From Saccharopolyspora oryzae (lineage in GTDB: Bacteria; Actinomycetota; Actinomycetes; Mycobacteriales; Pseudonocardiaceae): a stretch of 64,000 bases of DNA. Below, piece by piece: positions 1 through 8,312 of this stretch. Location of the stretch: positions 115,724 to 179,723 of the forward strand of contig NZ_JAQGLA010000007.1 in NCBI RefSeq assembly GCF_027853915.1, given 5' to 3'. The notes under the pieces were generated by a model, which saw only the letters and a program-made list of their open reading frames with translations, searched no databases and was not told the origin of the DNA. The translations under genes and the position numbers were made by a program. Each line of letters starts with the position of its first letter. Position 1 is the stretch's first letter.

Positions 1-545
1 TTGTCCATGTCCGATTCGAACCGCGGGATGTCGGCGATCCCGGCCTGCCCGGCGTAGCCGACGAGCTTCTCGCGCGGCAGCTCCGGGTGCCCGCTCTGCG
101 GGGCGTCGCGGTGGACCACGTCCATGTACTGCCAGAACTTGCCCTGGGCAGCCGCGGCGCGCCCGGCCCTGGCGGTGTCGAACGACTCCGCCCCGAAGAT
201 CGGGAAGTCCCGCCACTCGATGCGCAGGACACCGGTGTCGACGTAGCGCTTGACCAGTTCGGGCTTGAGGTCCCGGGTGAACTTCGCGCAGAACGGGCAC
301 CGGTAGTCGGAGTAGTCGATCATGACGACCGGCGCGTCCTGCCTGCCGAGCGCCATCGGATCACCGGGCGTCCGCCGCGCCATCGTGGCGAACGGGTTGT
401 CCTGCGCCTTCCCCTGCTGCTCCGGCGCACCTTCGTTCGAACGGCCCATCGGAACGAGCAGGTAGACCAGGCCTCCCACCACCGCGGCGGCGAGCACGCC
501 CGCGATCACGCTCAGCCGTTTCCGCTGCGCACTTGCTCTGCCCAC
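1..545 (-). CDS. DsbA-family thiol oxidoreductase, membrane-anchored (C-terminus cut by window edge)
   Basis: Extracytoplasmic thioredoxin-fold protein. From the GTG at 545 (GGAG nine bases upstream) it has a short basic N-terminus, one membrane segment at about residues 12-32, a linker, then a DsbA-like domain with the active-site motif CPFC in the context DYRCPFCAKF and the family block WRDFPIFG. The frame runs off the window at base 1, so the cis-Pro region and the C-terminus are not visible. It closely resembles the complete DsbA-like protein at 21757-22467, with long near-identical stretches around CPFC and WRDFPIFG, so the two are paralogs. By family it should oxidise or isomerise cysteines of exported proteins. 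No partner gene is visible here. Confidence 0.88.
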   Translation of the reverse strand, partial: MGRASAQRKRLSVIAGVLAAAVVGGLVYLLVPMGRSNEGAPEQQGKAQDNPFATMARRTPGDPMALGRQDAPVVMIDYSDYRCPFCAKFTRDLKPELVKRYVDTGVLRIEWRDFPIFGAESFDTARAGRAAAAQGKFWQYMDVVHRDAPQSGHPELPREKLVGYAGQAGIADIPRFESDMD

Positions 546-696
546 CGATGACCACTCCTTCGCACGCCTGGGCAAGCGCCTCTACCGCGTCGCGCAGTAG
601 ATCGAGGCTGGGTCAGCGCACACCAACGACGCCCCCCGTGTTCCCCCCTTGGGACCAGGGTGCCCGCACAACGCCGGTTCAAATCGGCGCACCTCG

Positions 697-744
697 GGTC
701 GTGAGTGCTTTGGGGCGCTAGGACACCCCGAAACACTCACGACC
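697..744. terminator. Long perfect-arm hairpin between oppositely directed units
   Basis: Arms GGTCGTGAGTG (697-707) and CACTCACGACC (734-744) pair perfectly over 11 bp. Inside them, TTTGGGG and CCCCGAAA extend the stem with one wobble. It lies just past the stop of the dehydrogenase remnant on the minus strand and before the DsbA-like gene, so a terminator role is plausible. I recall similar GTGAGTG hairpins as dispersed repeats in related actinomycetes, but could not check this. Confidence 0.5.
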
Positions 745-754
745 GGGCAGCGGC

Positions 755-992
755 TCAGGCGGTGATGAGGATCTTGACCTCGGTGTCGCGTCCGGACCGA
801 GGAGGCGTTCGATTCCGCTGTCGACCACTTCGCGGAGGCGGATGCGGCTCGTGACCAGCGGCGACGGGTCGATCCGACCGTCCGCGACCGCCTCGATGAC
901 CGCCTGGAAGTCGTCCCGCGTGTAGGCGAAGCTGCCCGTGCACATCTTCTCGGTCGTCATGAGCCCGCCCGGATCGATGCGGGTCTTCTCCT
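755..992 (-). pseudogene. C-terminal remnant of a zinc-type (MDR) alcohol dehydrogenase, frameshifted
   Basis: Directly after the VOC stop codon the minus strand encodes a stretch typical of the end of medium-chain Zn-dependent dehydrogenases: MTTEKMCTGSFAYTRDDFQ, then GRIDPSPLVTSRI and GIERLLGPD. The usual family ending (TEVKILI followed by a stop at 755) is present, but in a different frame. A small indel must therefore lie near base 790. No start codon, GroES-like domain or cofactor domain precedes it. It is therefore a decayed gene end, left beside a catabolic operon after deletion of the front part. Confidence 0.7.
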
Positions 993-1523
993 TCAGCGGT
1001 TCGGTGGTTCCGGGACGACCGGGCGCACGGGATCGGTGCCGTCCCAGGTGCGGGCTTGCTCGATGCCGTGGGCGACCATCTCCCGGAGCCCCTCGCCCTG
1101 GATGTGCTCGAAGACGACACCGGGCTGCTCCGGGGACTCCAGGTAGGCGATCCGCGTGCCCGATCCCTCCGCTGCGAACAGCACCTCCAGTCCCCGTTCG
1201 CGCGCCTGCGCGACCGACGCGTCGAGGTCGTCGGTGATCCAGGCGAGGTGGTGCGGGCCGAGCTTCGGGGCGCCGGATTCGTGCGCGTACGGCGACGGCG
1301 TCGAGGACGTGATCTGCATGAGCTCGATCTGGAGCTCGCCCGAGTAGCCCATCGCCACGTCCATGGTGACGGTGACCTGCTGCCCCTGGTAGCGGCCGTC
1401 GAGCTCCACCCCGCGGAACACCGTCCACGGACCGATTCCGGTGTGCTGCAGCCAATACCGGATGCTGGCGTCGAGATCAGCGACCACGTATCCGACCTGC
1501 ATCGCAGGTTCTGGCTGGTGCAT
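993..1523 (-). CDS. VOC (glyoxalase/bleomycin-resistance fold) protein
   Basis: A 176-residue cytoplasmic protein of the vicinal oxygen chelate superfamily. It has the two paired beta-alpha-beta-beta-beta halves expected: an N-terminal block with QVGYVVADLDASIRYW and GIGPWTVF, and a second block with GPHHLAWITDDLDA. A metal-ligand-type His is visible in GPHHLAW and an acidic residue in VVFEHIQ. The ATG overlaps the stop of the FAD dehydrogenase gene (ATGA at 1523), which implies translational coupling. Its substrate cannot be read from sequence. With its partner it probably handles an activated or keto intermediate of the pathway controlled by the LacI regulator across the divergent promoter. 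Confidence 0.85.
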   Translation of the reverse strand: MHQPEPAMQVGYVVADLDASIRYWLQHTGIGPWTVFRGVELDGRYQGQQVTVTMDVAMGYSGELQIELMQITSSTPSPYAHESGAPKLGPHHLAWITDDLDASVAQARERGLEVLFAAEGSGTRIAYLESPEQPGVVFEHIQGEGLREMVAHGIEQARTWDGTDPVRPVVPEPPNR

Positions 1524-3007
1524 CACAGGCTCCGCGCTCTCTCCGCCGCGTGCCGGCCGGCGCGCCGGCCGAAGAACGATCCCCCGCCGAGCTGCGAGCC
1601 GCTGGCGTAGCCCTTGCTGTCCTGCGCGATGGTGGAGGCGCACGCACCCGCCGCGTACAACCCGGGCACCTCGCTGCCGTCGGCCCGCAGCACCTGGCCG
1701 TCGACCGAGGTGGCCAGACCGCCCAGCGTGAATCCGGCGTACATCGCCTTGCCCAGCGACAGGTCGAACGCACCCCACGGCCCGGTGTCCTGCGGGGCCA
1801 GGAACTCCGGCTGCTTGTGGAAGTCCGGATCCTCTCCCGCGGCGGCGTTCTCGTTGTACCGGTCCAGGGTCGCCACGAGCGCACCTGCCGGAATGCCCAG
1901 CGCCGCTTCCATCTCCTCGACCGTCTCCCAGCCGTCGATGAACGGCACCAGCGGGTCGCCGCCCGCACCGTCGGGCGCGGTCTCGGGAGGCCGCAGGTGC
2001 GCTTCGTCGACGATCAGGAACGCCGCGCTGTCCGGCTGGTCCATCACGAACCCGGAAGTGCGCGAGTGGTAGGAGTCCTCGGCGACGAAGCGCTGGCCGA
2101 GCTTGTTCACGATGATCCCGGTCAGCAGGATCGACGGCGGGTACGCGGGAGCGGTGATGAACGCCTGGTCCATGTGCTTGGTGGCCCCGCCGACCGACCG
2201 GCCGAGCCGGATGCCGAGCCCGTCGTCGTAGGTATTTCCCAGCACATAAGGTTTTTCGGCCAGCTTCGGCACGTGCTCGGCCACCATGTCGCTGTTCATC
2301 ACGAAGCCGCCGGCAGCCAGCACGACCGTCTTGGCCCGGATGGTCCCGGTCTCGTCGAAGCGCCGCCAGCGCACGCCGACCACCGCTCCACCGTCGACGA
2401 CCAGCGCCGTGGCGCCGGTTTCGCAGCGGATCTGCACGCCCAGCTCGTCGGCCCGCTTCACCAGCAGCTCGGTCACCAGGCCTGCCCCACCGGTGTCACC
2501 CGGCACCGGCACCTTGTGGCCTCGTGGCGCGGGCACCGCCTGGTCCTTGAACGGCCACACCTTCTCGTTGCCCGTGTACATCAGCCCCTCGGTGCCGGGC
2601 TGGATGACCGCCTTCTCCGGGTAGTAGCTGCGCTCGAACTGAAAGCCCAAGCCCTCCAACCAGTTGAAGTGCTCGACGCTGCCGTCGCAGTAGGCCCGGA
2701 TCTTGTCGTGCTCGGGCTCCCGCGACACCGCGACCAGGTACTTGTACATCTCATCCGGGCTGTCCCAGTGCCCCGTGGCTTCCTGCACGGCGGTGCCGCC
2801 GCCGAGGTAGAAGTGCCCGCCCGCCATCGCCGTGGTGCCACCCGGCGCTGCTGCTCGTTCCAGGACCACCACCCGCGCCCCGGCGGCCGCGGCGCTGACC
2901 GCGGCGCAGCCGCCCGCGATGCCGAAGCCGACGACCAGCACGTCGACCTCGTCGGACCATTCCGCTACGTCACCGGCATCGACGGTGTCGGGGATCTGTG
3001 CAGTCAC
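1523..3007 (-). CDS. FAD-binding dehydrogenase of the fumarate reductase / 3-ketosteroid dehydrogenase family
   Basis: A 494-residue soluble flavoprotein. It opens with a Rossmann FAD motif (VLVVGFGIAGGCAAV, followed by the acidic end VVLE) and GGTTAMAGG. The second FAD segment is at the C-terminus (VPGLYAAGACAS and GYASGSQLGGG), as in succinate/fumarate flavoproteins and ketosteroid delta-1-dehydrogenases. I start it at the GTG at 3007 because AGGAG lies six bases upstream. The ATG at 3034 has no ribosome binding site. It is the first gene of a leftward unit with the VOC protein and is divergent from the LacI regulator. It likely introduces or removes a C=C bond next to a carbonyl group; the substrate is unknown. 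Confidence 0.88.
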   Translation of the reverse strand: MTAQIPDTVDAGDVAEWSDEVDVLVVGFGIAGGCAAVSAAAAGARVVVLERAAAPGGTTAMAGGHFYLGGGTAVQEATGHWDSPDEMYKYLVAVSREPEHDKIRAYCDGSVEHFNWLEGLGFQFERSYYPEKAVIQPGTEGLMYTGNEKVWPFKDQAVPAPRGHKVPVPGDTGGAGLVTELLVKRADELGVQIRCETGATALVVDGGAVVGVRWRRFDETGTIRAKTVVLAAGGFVMNSDMVAEHVPKLAEKPYVLGNTYDDGLGIRLGRSVGGATKHMDQAFITAPAYPPSILLTGIIVNKLGQRFVAEDSYHSRTSGFVMDQPDSAAFLIVDEAHLRPPETAPDGAGGDPLVPFIDGWETVEEMEAALGIPAGALVATLDRYNENAAAGEDPDFHKQPEFLAPQDTGPWGAFDLSLGKAMYAGFTLGGLATSVDGQVLRADGSEVPGLYAAGACASTIAQDSKGYASGSQLGGGSFFGRRAGRHAAERARSL

Positions 3008-3218
3008 CGCAACTCCTGGTTCGCATCGCGTCAACGAAGCCGTCGACGCATTGTGCGACCTCTCGGACGGGTCGACAGGCGGCCAGTTCCGCTCATCGGG
3101 ACCGCAGATTGAGATGAGCCCCGGCCGCCCGGCACTCGCCCCTCTCGGAGTCGCGGACCGTCAGCGCACCGTCGCGGGGCGTGCCCGCAACCGCGTGCCG
3201 GGCCGATTGGCCTGGTCA

Positions 3219-3250
3219 GAACGTTGCGAACTTAATGTTGCTTAACGTTC
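3219..3250. promoter_or_regulatory. Inverted-repeat operator candidate in the divergent LacI promoter region
   Basis: GAACGTT (3219-3225) and AACGTTC (3244-3250) form a perfect 7-bp inverted repeat around an unusually AT-rich centre containing CTTAATGTTGCTTAA. It lies 60 bases before the LacI-family gene, inside the 304-bp spacer that separates it from the divergent FAD dehydrogenase. The rest of the spacer (3008-3218) shows no gene. Autoregulation by the adjacent LacI protein is the natural inference. Confidence 0.45.
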
Positions 3251-3311
3251 AGCTGGCGACTTAGGTTCACTGCGGTTTGGAGATCCGGATCACGTCAAGG
3301 GAGACTCGGCT

Positions 3312-4373
3312 GTGGAGATCGCGACCCGTCGCTCCGCACGCCGGCCGGGCACCGTCTCGGCGGCGGCGGTGGCCCGCGCCGCCGGGGTGTCCACGGCAGC
3401 GGTGTCCTACGTGATGAACGGAAAGGGCGGGGTAGCGCCGGAAACCCGCCGGCACGTCCTCGCCGTCGCCGAAGAGCTCGGTTTCCGCCCGCCGAACCGG
3501 GGAGAACCGGCCGATCCGAACCGCACCCGAGTCATCGGGCTGGTGCAGCCCAACATCATCAACCCGACCTACCCCCGGTTCGCGCAGAGCATCGTCTCCG
3601 CAGCCGCCGACGCCGGGTACGAGGTGTTCGTCGCGACCACCCAGGACGACCTCGAGACGCTGGGCAAGGTCTCCAACAGCCTGGTGCACCGCAACGTCGA
3701 CGGGGTCGTCCTGAGCGCAGCGTTCCGGGAGGACGCCACCGCGTTGCGGACGCTGCGCGCCGCCCGGATCCCCTACGTCTACCTGTCGCGGCGATCCCAG
3801 TTCCTGGAGGGCGATTTCGTCGGCATCGACGACGCCGCCGCCGCGACGTCGCTGATGGAGCACGTGCTCGGGCACGGGCACACCGAGATCGCCGTCGTGA
3901 TCGGACCGCGGTTCTCCTCGGCATCGCTGGCCCGCGAACAGGCCTTCGTGGCGACAGCCCGCGCGCACGGCGTCGACATCACCGGCGACCGCAAGATCAG
4001 CACCGAGCTCAACAGCGACGGCGGCCGTCGTGCGGCGGAACGCCTGTTCGGCGGCGACAACCCGCCGAGCGCCATCGTGTGCGGCAGCGACGAGCTCGCG
4101 ATCGGGATCCTGGAGCACGCCGTGGAGCACGGCATCAGGGTGCCCGAGGACGTCGCGGTGACCGGGAACGACGGCATCCCGCACAGCATGTCCGGGCTGA
4201 TCGGGCTCACCACCGTGATGCAACCGCACGAGGAGATGGGCCGCGAGGCCTTCGGCATGCTCCTCAAACGCATCGAGAACCCGTCGAACAGCTACCAATC
4301 GCTGGTGTGCGCGCACCGCCTGCACATCGGCCGCACCTGCGGTTGCGAACCGACCGCGCAATCCCGCCGCTGA
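3312..4373 (+). CDS. LacI-family transcriptional regulator
   Basis: A 353-residue repressor-type protein. The N-terminus carries the LacI helix-turn-helix and hinge (VARAAGVSTAAVSYVMNGKG, then RRHVLAVAEELGFRP). A periplasmic-binding-protein-like effector domain begins at RVIGLVQPN, and the usual dimerisation and effector signatures include VAVTGNDGIP and LTTVMQP. The GTG at 3312 has AAGGGA upstream. It sits between a divergent dehydrogenase unit and a co-directional MFS-SDR-BKACE unit, so it most likely controls both in response to the transported substrate or a breakdown product. LacI effectors are often sugars, but sugar acids and other small acids also occur. Confidence 0.93.
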   Translation: MEIATRRSARRPGTVSAAAVARAAGVSTAAVSYVMNGKGGVAPETRRHVLAVAEELGFRPPNRGEPADPNRTRVIGLVQPNIINPTYPRFAQSIVSAAADAGYEVFVATTQDDLETLGKVSNSLVHRNVDGVVLSAAFREDATALRTLRAARIPYVYLSRRSQFLEGDFVGIDDAAAATSLMEHVLGHGHTEIAVVIGPRFSSASLAREQAFVATARAHGVDITGDRKISTELNSDGGRRAAERLFGGDNPPSAIVCGSDELAIGILEHAVEHGIRVPEDVAVTGNDGIPHSMSGLIGLTTVMQPHEEMGREAFGMLLKRIENPSNSYQSLVCAHRLHIGRTCGCEPTAQSRR

Positions 4374-4436
4374 AGCGGATTCCCGAACGACCAACCCGAT
4401 CCTCCGAGTCACCGGAGCACAACCGAAGGTCACGCC

Positions 4437-5741
4437 ATGCCCGAAAACGCGCCGGAATCGGTGATGCGCTCGCCCGCCGAGCTCAACAGAGTCATCTTCC
4501 GCAAGCTGCTCCCGCTGCTCATCGGGGCCTACGTCATCAGCTTCCTGGACCGGACCAACATCGGCATCGCCAAGGAACACCTGCAGGTGGACCTGGGGAT
4601 CTCGGCCACCGCCTACGGGATCGGCGCCGGGCTGTTCTTCATCACCTACGCGCTGGCGGAGATCCCGTCGAACCTGATCCTGCACCGGGTCGGGGCGCGG
4701 TTCTGGATCACCCGGATCATGGTCACCTGGGGGCTGATCTCGGCCGGGATGGCCTTCGTGCAGGGCGAGTGGTCGTTCTACGTGATGCGGCTGCTGCTCG
4801 GCGCGGCCGAGGCCGGCCTGTTCCCGGGCGTCATGTACCTGCTGACGCAGTGGTTCACCCGCGCCGACCGCGCCAGGGCCAACGGCCTGTTCCTGCTCGG
4901 GGTGTCCGCGGCCAGCATCCTCGGCCCGCCGCTGGGCGGCCTGCTGCTCCAGCTCGGCGGGGTCGGCGGCATGCACGGCTGGCAGTGGATGTTCCTGATC
5001 GAGGGCCTGCCGGCCTGCTTCTTCGCCATCGTGGTGTGGAAGAAGCTGCCCGACCGGCCGGAGAAGGCGAAGTTCCTGACCGCGGCCGAGGCCGAGGACC
5101 TGCAGCGCCGCATCGCCGCCGAGGACGAGGCGGGCGCTGAGGCCTCCGGCACGCACAGCATGCGCCAGGTGTGGCGGGACAAGCAGATCCTGCTGGTGGT
5201 CGCGGTCTACCTGTCGCAGCAGATCGCGGTGTACGCGCTGTCGTACTTCCTGCCGTCGATCATCGGCACCTACGGCCAGCTGTCCTCGCTGCAGATCGGG
5301 TTGCTGACCTCGGTCCCGTGGATCTTCGCCGGGCTGGGCGCGTTCCTGGTGCCGCGGCTGGCCACCGACGGCCGCAGCTCCCGCAAGCTGGTCAACATCA
5401 CGATGGGCGGGATCTGCGTCGGCTTCGCGCTGGGCGCGGTCGCCGGTCCGGTCGTGGGGCTCATCGGGTTCTGCCTCGGCGCGTTCTCGTTCTTCGCGAT
5501 GCAGCCGATCCTGTTCACCTTCCCCGCGTCGCGGTTGAGCGGGGCGACGCTGGCCGGCGGTATCGCGTTCGTGAACACCATCGGGCTGTTCGGCGGTTTC
5601 CTCGGCCCGTACGTGATGGGGGCGATGGAGGATCTGACCGGCAGCAAGCTGTCCGGGCTGTGGTTCGTGGTCGGCGTGTGCGCCATCGGCACCGCGCTGT
5701 CGTTCTTCCTCAAGCACGGCGACGCCGAAAAGCGTTCGTGA
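4437..5741 (+). CDS. MFS transporter, anion:cation symporter (ACS) type
   Basis: A 434-residue inner-membrane protein with about 12 hydrophobic segments. The ACS-family N-terminal signature is clear: LPLLIGAYVISFLDRTNIG in helix 1, then ITYALAEIPSNLILHRVGAR. Close relatives carry organic anions such as tartrate, galactonate, phthalate or hydroxyphenylacetate, normally with protons. It follows the LacI gene by 63 bp and precedes the SDR by 28 bp, so it is probably the uptake component of this pathway. The acidic-substrate preference of the family fits the beta-keto acid chemistry of the last gene. The exact ligand is not deducible. Confidence 0.9.
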   Translation: MPENAPESVMRSPAELNRVIFRKLLPLLIGAYVISFLDRTNIGIAKEHLQVDLGISATAYGIGAGLFFITYALAEIPSNLILHRVGARFWITRIMVTWGLISAGMAFVQGEWSFYVMRLLLGAAEAGLFPGVMYLLTQWFTRADRARANGLFLLGVSAASILGPPLGGLLLQLGGVGGMHGWQWMFLIEGLPACFFAIVVWKKLPDRPEKAKFLTAAEAEDLQRRIAAEDEAGAEASGTHSMRQVWRDKQILLVVAVYLSQQIAVYALSYFLPSIIGTYGQLSSLQIGLLTSVPWIFAGLGAFLVPRLATDGRSSRKLVNITMGGICVGFALGAVAGPVVGLIGFCLGAFSFFAMQPILFTFPASRLSGATLAGGIAFVNTIGLFGGFLGPYVMGAMEDLTGSKLSGLWFVVGVCAIGTALSFFLKHGDAEKRS

Positions 5742-5769
5742 CAACGGAGTTCCAGGAAGGGTGCGAGAA

Positions 5770-6534
5770 GTGGATTTCTCGGGAAAGCGGGTGCTCGTCA
5801 CCGCCGGTGCGAACGGCATCGGGCTGGCGATCGCCGGCCGGTTCGCCGGGCTGGGGGCCCGGGTGCTCGTCACCGACATCGACGAGGACTCGGTCCGGGC
5901 GGCCGAAGCGCGGGGGCTGGCCGCGCGGGTCTCGGACGCATCGAGCGAAGCGCAGGTCGAGGAGCTGATGGGCGCCGTGCGCGCTGAGCTCGGCGGCCTG
6001 GACGTGCTGGTCAACAACGCGGGCATCGCCGGTCCGACCGGGCCGGTGGAGACCCTGGACAGCGCGGCGTGGGCGCAGACCTTCGAGGTCAACGTGCACA
6101 GCCAGTTCTACTGCGTCAAGCACGGACTGCCGCTGCTGCGCGAGTCGTCCGAGGCGTCCATCGTGAACCTGTCCTCGGCCGCCGGCCGGCTCGGCATGGC
6201 CGGGCGCAGCGCGTACTCGGCGTCGAAGTGGGCGGTGGTCGGCTTCACCAAGACCCTGGCCATCGAACTCGGCCCGGAGGGGATCCGGGCGAACGCGATC
6301 TGCCCCGGCGCGGTCGACGGCCCCCGCATCCGCGCGGTCATCGAGGCCAAGGCCGAGATGCTGGGCAAGCCGGTCGAGGAGATCGCAGCCACCTACCAGG
6401 ACCAGTCGTCCATGCGCCGGCTGGTCACCGCCGACGACATCGCGGACATGGCCGCTTTCCTGGCCGGCCCGATGGCCCGCAACGTCAACGGCCAGGCGAT
6501 GGCCGTCGACGGCAACACCGAGAAGCTCTACTGA
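5770..6534 (+). CDS. Short-chain dehydrogenase/reductase (SDR)
   Basis: A classical SDR of about 254 residues. It has the nucleotide-binding motif TAGANGIG near the start, NNAG after strand 4, and the catalytic Ser plus YSASK (Tyr-X3-Lys). The acidic residue in VTDID at the end of the second strand favours NAD over NADP. I choose the GTG at 5770 because AGGAAG lies nine bases upstream. The GTG at 5761 is in frame and adds three residues. It probably oxidises a beta-hydroxy acid to the beta-keto acid that the downstream cleavage enzyme would use. That coupling is inferred from gene order. Confidence 0.9.
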   Translation: MDFSGKRVLVTAGANGIGLAIAGRFAGLGARVLVTDIDEDSVRAAEARGLAARVSDASSEAQVEELMGAVRAELGGLDVLVNNAGIAGPTGPVETLDSAAWAQTFEVNVHSQFYCVKHGLPLLRESSEASIVNLSSAAGRLGMAGRSAYSASKWAVVGFTKTLAIELGPEGIRANAICPGAVDGPRIRAVIEAKAEMLGKPVEEIAATYQDQSSMRRLVTADDIADMAAFLAGPMARNVNGQAMAVDGNTEKLY

Positions 6535-6560
6535 CGATCCACTGTGGAGGTTTGACCCGG

Positions 6561-7493
6561 ATGGCTACCACTCGCAAGGTCATCATCACGTGCGCGGTGA
6601 CGGGCGCGATCCACACCCCGTCGATGTCGGAACACCTGCCGGTCTCCCCCACCGAGATCGCCGAAGCGGCGCTGGGCGCGGCCGAAGCGGGCGCGGCGAT
6701 CGTGCACATGCACGCCCGCGATCCCGAGGACGGCAGGCCGTCGCAGGATCCGGCCCACTTCGAACCGATCCTGGCGCAGTTGAAGGCCCACACGGACGCG
6801 GTCGTCAACATCACCACCGGCGGCTCGCCGCACATGACGGTGCAGGAGCGGATGCGGCCCGCCGCGGAGTTCAAACCCGAGCTGGCGTCGCTGAACATGG
6901 GCTCGATGAACTTCGGCCTGTACCCGATGCTGGACCGCTTCAAGGAGTTCCGCCACGACTGGGAGCGCGAGGCCCTGGAGAAGAGCCGCGACCTGGTCTT
7001 CAAGAACACCTTCGCCGACATCGAAGCGATCCTGGCCATCGGCGCGGACAACGACACCCGCTTCGAGTTCGAGTGCTACGACATCTCGCACCTCAACAAC
7101 CTCGCCCACTTCGCCTCGCGGGGCCTGGTCCGGGGCCCGCTGTTCGTGCAGTCGGTGTTCGGCCTGCTGGGCGGCATCGGCGGACACCCCGAGGACCTGA
7201 TGCACATGCGCCGCACGGCCGACCGCCTCCTCGGCGACGCCTACCAGTGGTCGATCCTGGGCGCGGGCCGCAACCAGATCCCGCTGGCCACCATCGGCGC
7301 GGCCCAGGGCTCCCACGTCCGCGTCGGCCTGGAGGACTCGCTCTGGATCGGCCCGGGAGAACTGGCCAAGACCAATGCCGACCAGGTGACCCGCATCCGA
7401 ACGGTCCTGGAAGCCCTCAACCTCGAGGTCGCCACCCCCGACGAAGCCCGCGAAATCCTCCACCTCAAGGGCAAGGACAAAGTCGGCTTCTGA
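6561..7493 (+). CDS. Beta-keto acid cleavage enzyme (BKACE, DUF849 family)
   Basis: A 310-residue zinc-dependent TIM-barrel enzyme of the family that includes 3-keto-5-aminohexanoate cleavage enzyme. Visible signatures are the metal-binding IVHMHARDPEDG, NITTGGSPHMT and the GGIGGHPEDL region. The reaction in this family is beta-keto acid plus acetyl-CoA giving acetoacetate plus the shortened CoA ester. The ATG at 6561 is preceded by GGAGG. It ends the LacI-MFS-SDR operon and is followed by a strong hairpin. Members act on substrates such as dehydrocarnitine, 5-hydroxy-beta-ketohexanoate or beta-ketoadipate; which one applies here is open. Confidence 0.93.
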   Translation: MATTRKVIITCAVTGAIHTPSMSEHLPVSPTEIAEAALGAAEAGAAIVHMHARDPEDGRPSQDPAHFEPILAQLKAHTDAVVNITTGGSPHMTVQERMRPAAEFKPELASLNMGSMNFGLYPMLDRFKEFRHDWEREALEKSRDLVFKNTFADIEAILAIGADNDTRFEFECYDISHLNNLAHFASRGLVRGPLFVQSVFGLLGGIGGHPEDLMHMRRTADRLLGDAYQWSILGAGRNQIPLATIGAAQGSHVRVGLEDSLWIGPGELAKTNADQVTRIRTVLEALNLEVATPDEAREILHLKGKDKVGF

Positions 7494-7501
7494 GTCGTGC
7501 T

Positions 7502-7534
7502 GCGGGCCGGAGCCGGGCGCAGGCTCCGGCCCGC
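7502..7534 (+). terminator. Hairpin terminator between convergent units
   Basis: A perfect 12-bp stem, GCGGGCCGGAGC (7502-7513) with GCTCCGGCCCGC (7523-7534), lies eight bases past the BKACE stop codon. It separates this operon from the convergent cyclodipeptide synthase locus. There is no U tract, as is common in actinomycetes. Confidence 0.75.
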
Positions 7535-7564
7535 GGCGACCGCGCGGGGATCAGCTGCGTCGAG

Positions 7565-8275
7565 CTACTGCGCTTCGGCGGGCTTGACGACCAGGTAACC
7601 GTGGCTGCGCGATGCGGGCAGGACGTCGCTGTTGGCCTGGACCAGGTATTCCACCAGCGGCGTTGAGACGTGGTAGCAGGCCGACGACGACCGCACGTCG
7701 AAGAGGTTGGGGCTGTCCAGGAAGAACGGGAGTTCGGCCAAGAGGTAGTCCATGCCCGCTCGCACCCCCTCCGGCGTGCAGCGGCCGTCAGCGCACTTCC
7801 CCGCCAGGTAGCGGCGGACCATGTCTTCGCAGACCGAGGCGAACTGCGGGTTCCGGGCCAGCTCCTCCTCGGTCCGGCGCCGGACCGCTTGGTAGGCGTC
7901 CTCCTGGAGGAACTCGGACAGGGGGCGCACTCGCACGCGGTCAGCGGTGGAGCCGAGGCTCTCCACGACGCGCCGGAGCTTGCGCCGCATGTCCCGCAGC
8001 CTGGACTTGACCAGCCGCGACGCCTCGTGGGCGGTCAAACCGCTGCTGATCAGCGTTCCCTCGATGCAGGTGTCGACGTACATCACGTCGATCTGGTCGA
8101 AGAAGTGGCCCGCCCACCGGGCCAGGGAGGTCAGGCGTTCCTGGGAGAAGTAGCTGTTGCCGGTGCTGACCCCGATCAGGACGTGCTCGCCCCGCTCCCA
8201 GATCTCGCGGCACCGGGCGCTGATGGGCTCGACTTCGAAACCGTGCACAGGGCCCGTCTGCAGGTTGGTCTTCAT
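7565..8275 (-). CDS. albC: tRNA-dependent cyclodipeptide synthase, AlbC-like NYH subfamily
   Basis: A 236-residue enzyme that uses two aminoacyl-tRNAs to make a cyclic dipeptide (diketopiperazine). Numbering from the ATG at 8275 (GGAGAGG upstream) places every family hallmark where AlbC has it. Ser37, the acyl-enzyme nucleophile, and Asn40 lie in GVSTGN. Tyr177 and Glu181 lie in DYLLAELPFF and match AlbC Tyr178/Glu182. Tyr201-His202 lie in ACYHVSTP, which with Asn40 defines the NYH subfamily. Length matches AlbC (239 residues). It is the last gene of the leftward alb-like unit. Leu33 and Gly35 before the nucleophile also match my recollection of the AlbC pocket, which suggests hydrophobic residues in the product. 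The actual amino acids need an experiment. Confidence 0.93.
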   Translation of the reverse strand: MKTNLQTGPVHGFEVEPISARCREIWERGEHVLIGVSTGNSYFSQERLTSLARWAGHFFDQIDVMYVDTCIEGTLISSGLTAHEASRLVKSRLRDMRRKLRRVVESLGSTADRVRVRPLSEFLQEDAYQAVRRRTEEELARNPQFASVCEDMVRRYLAGKCADGRCTPEGVRAGMDYLLAELPFFLDSPNLFDVRSSSACYHVSTPLVEYLVQANSDVLPASRSHGYLVVKPAEAQ

Positions 8276-8312
8276 CGCCTCTCCGTCCTGTCGTGTCACC
8301 GCGCACGAGTCC

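Noticed and set aside
604..696. tRNA-like T-arm (CGCCG-GTTCAAAT-CGGCG) and possible type II tRNA
   Set aside because: The loop is eight bases instead of seven, only about four of seven acceptor pairs form with GAGGCTG upstream, and no convincing anticodon arm was found. At most a remnant.
3267..6092. Very long antisense open frame on the minus strand opposite the LacI and MFS genes
   Set aside because: A shadow of high-GC third-position bias: composition rich in Arg, Gly, Pro and Asp, no domain, and the sense-strand genes have clear motifs.
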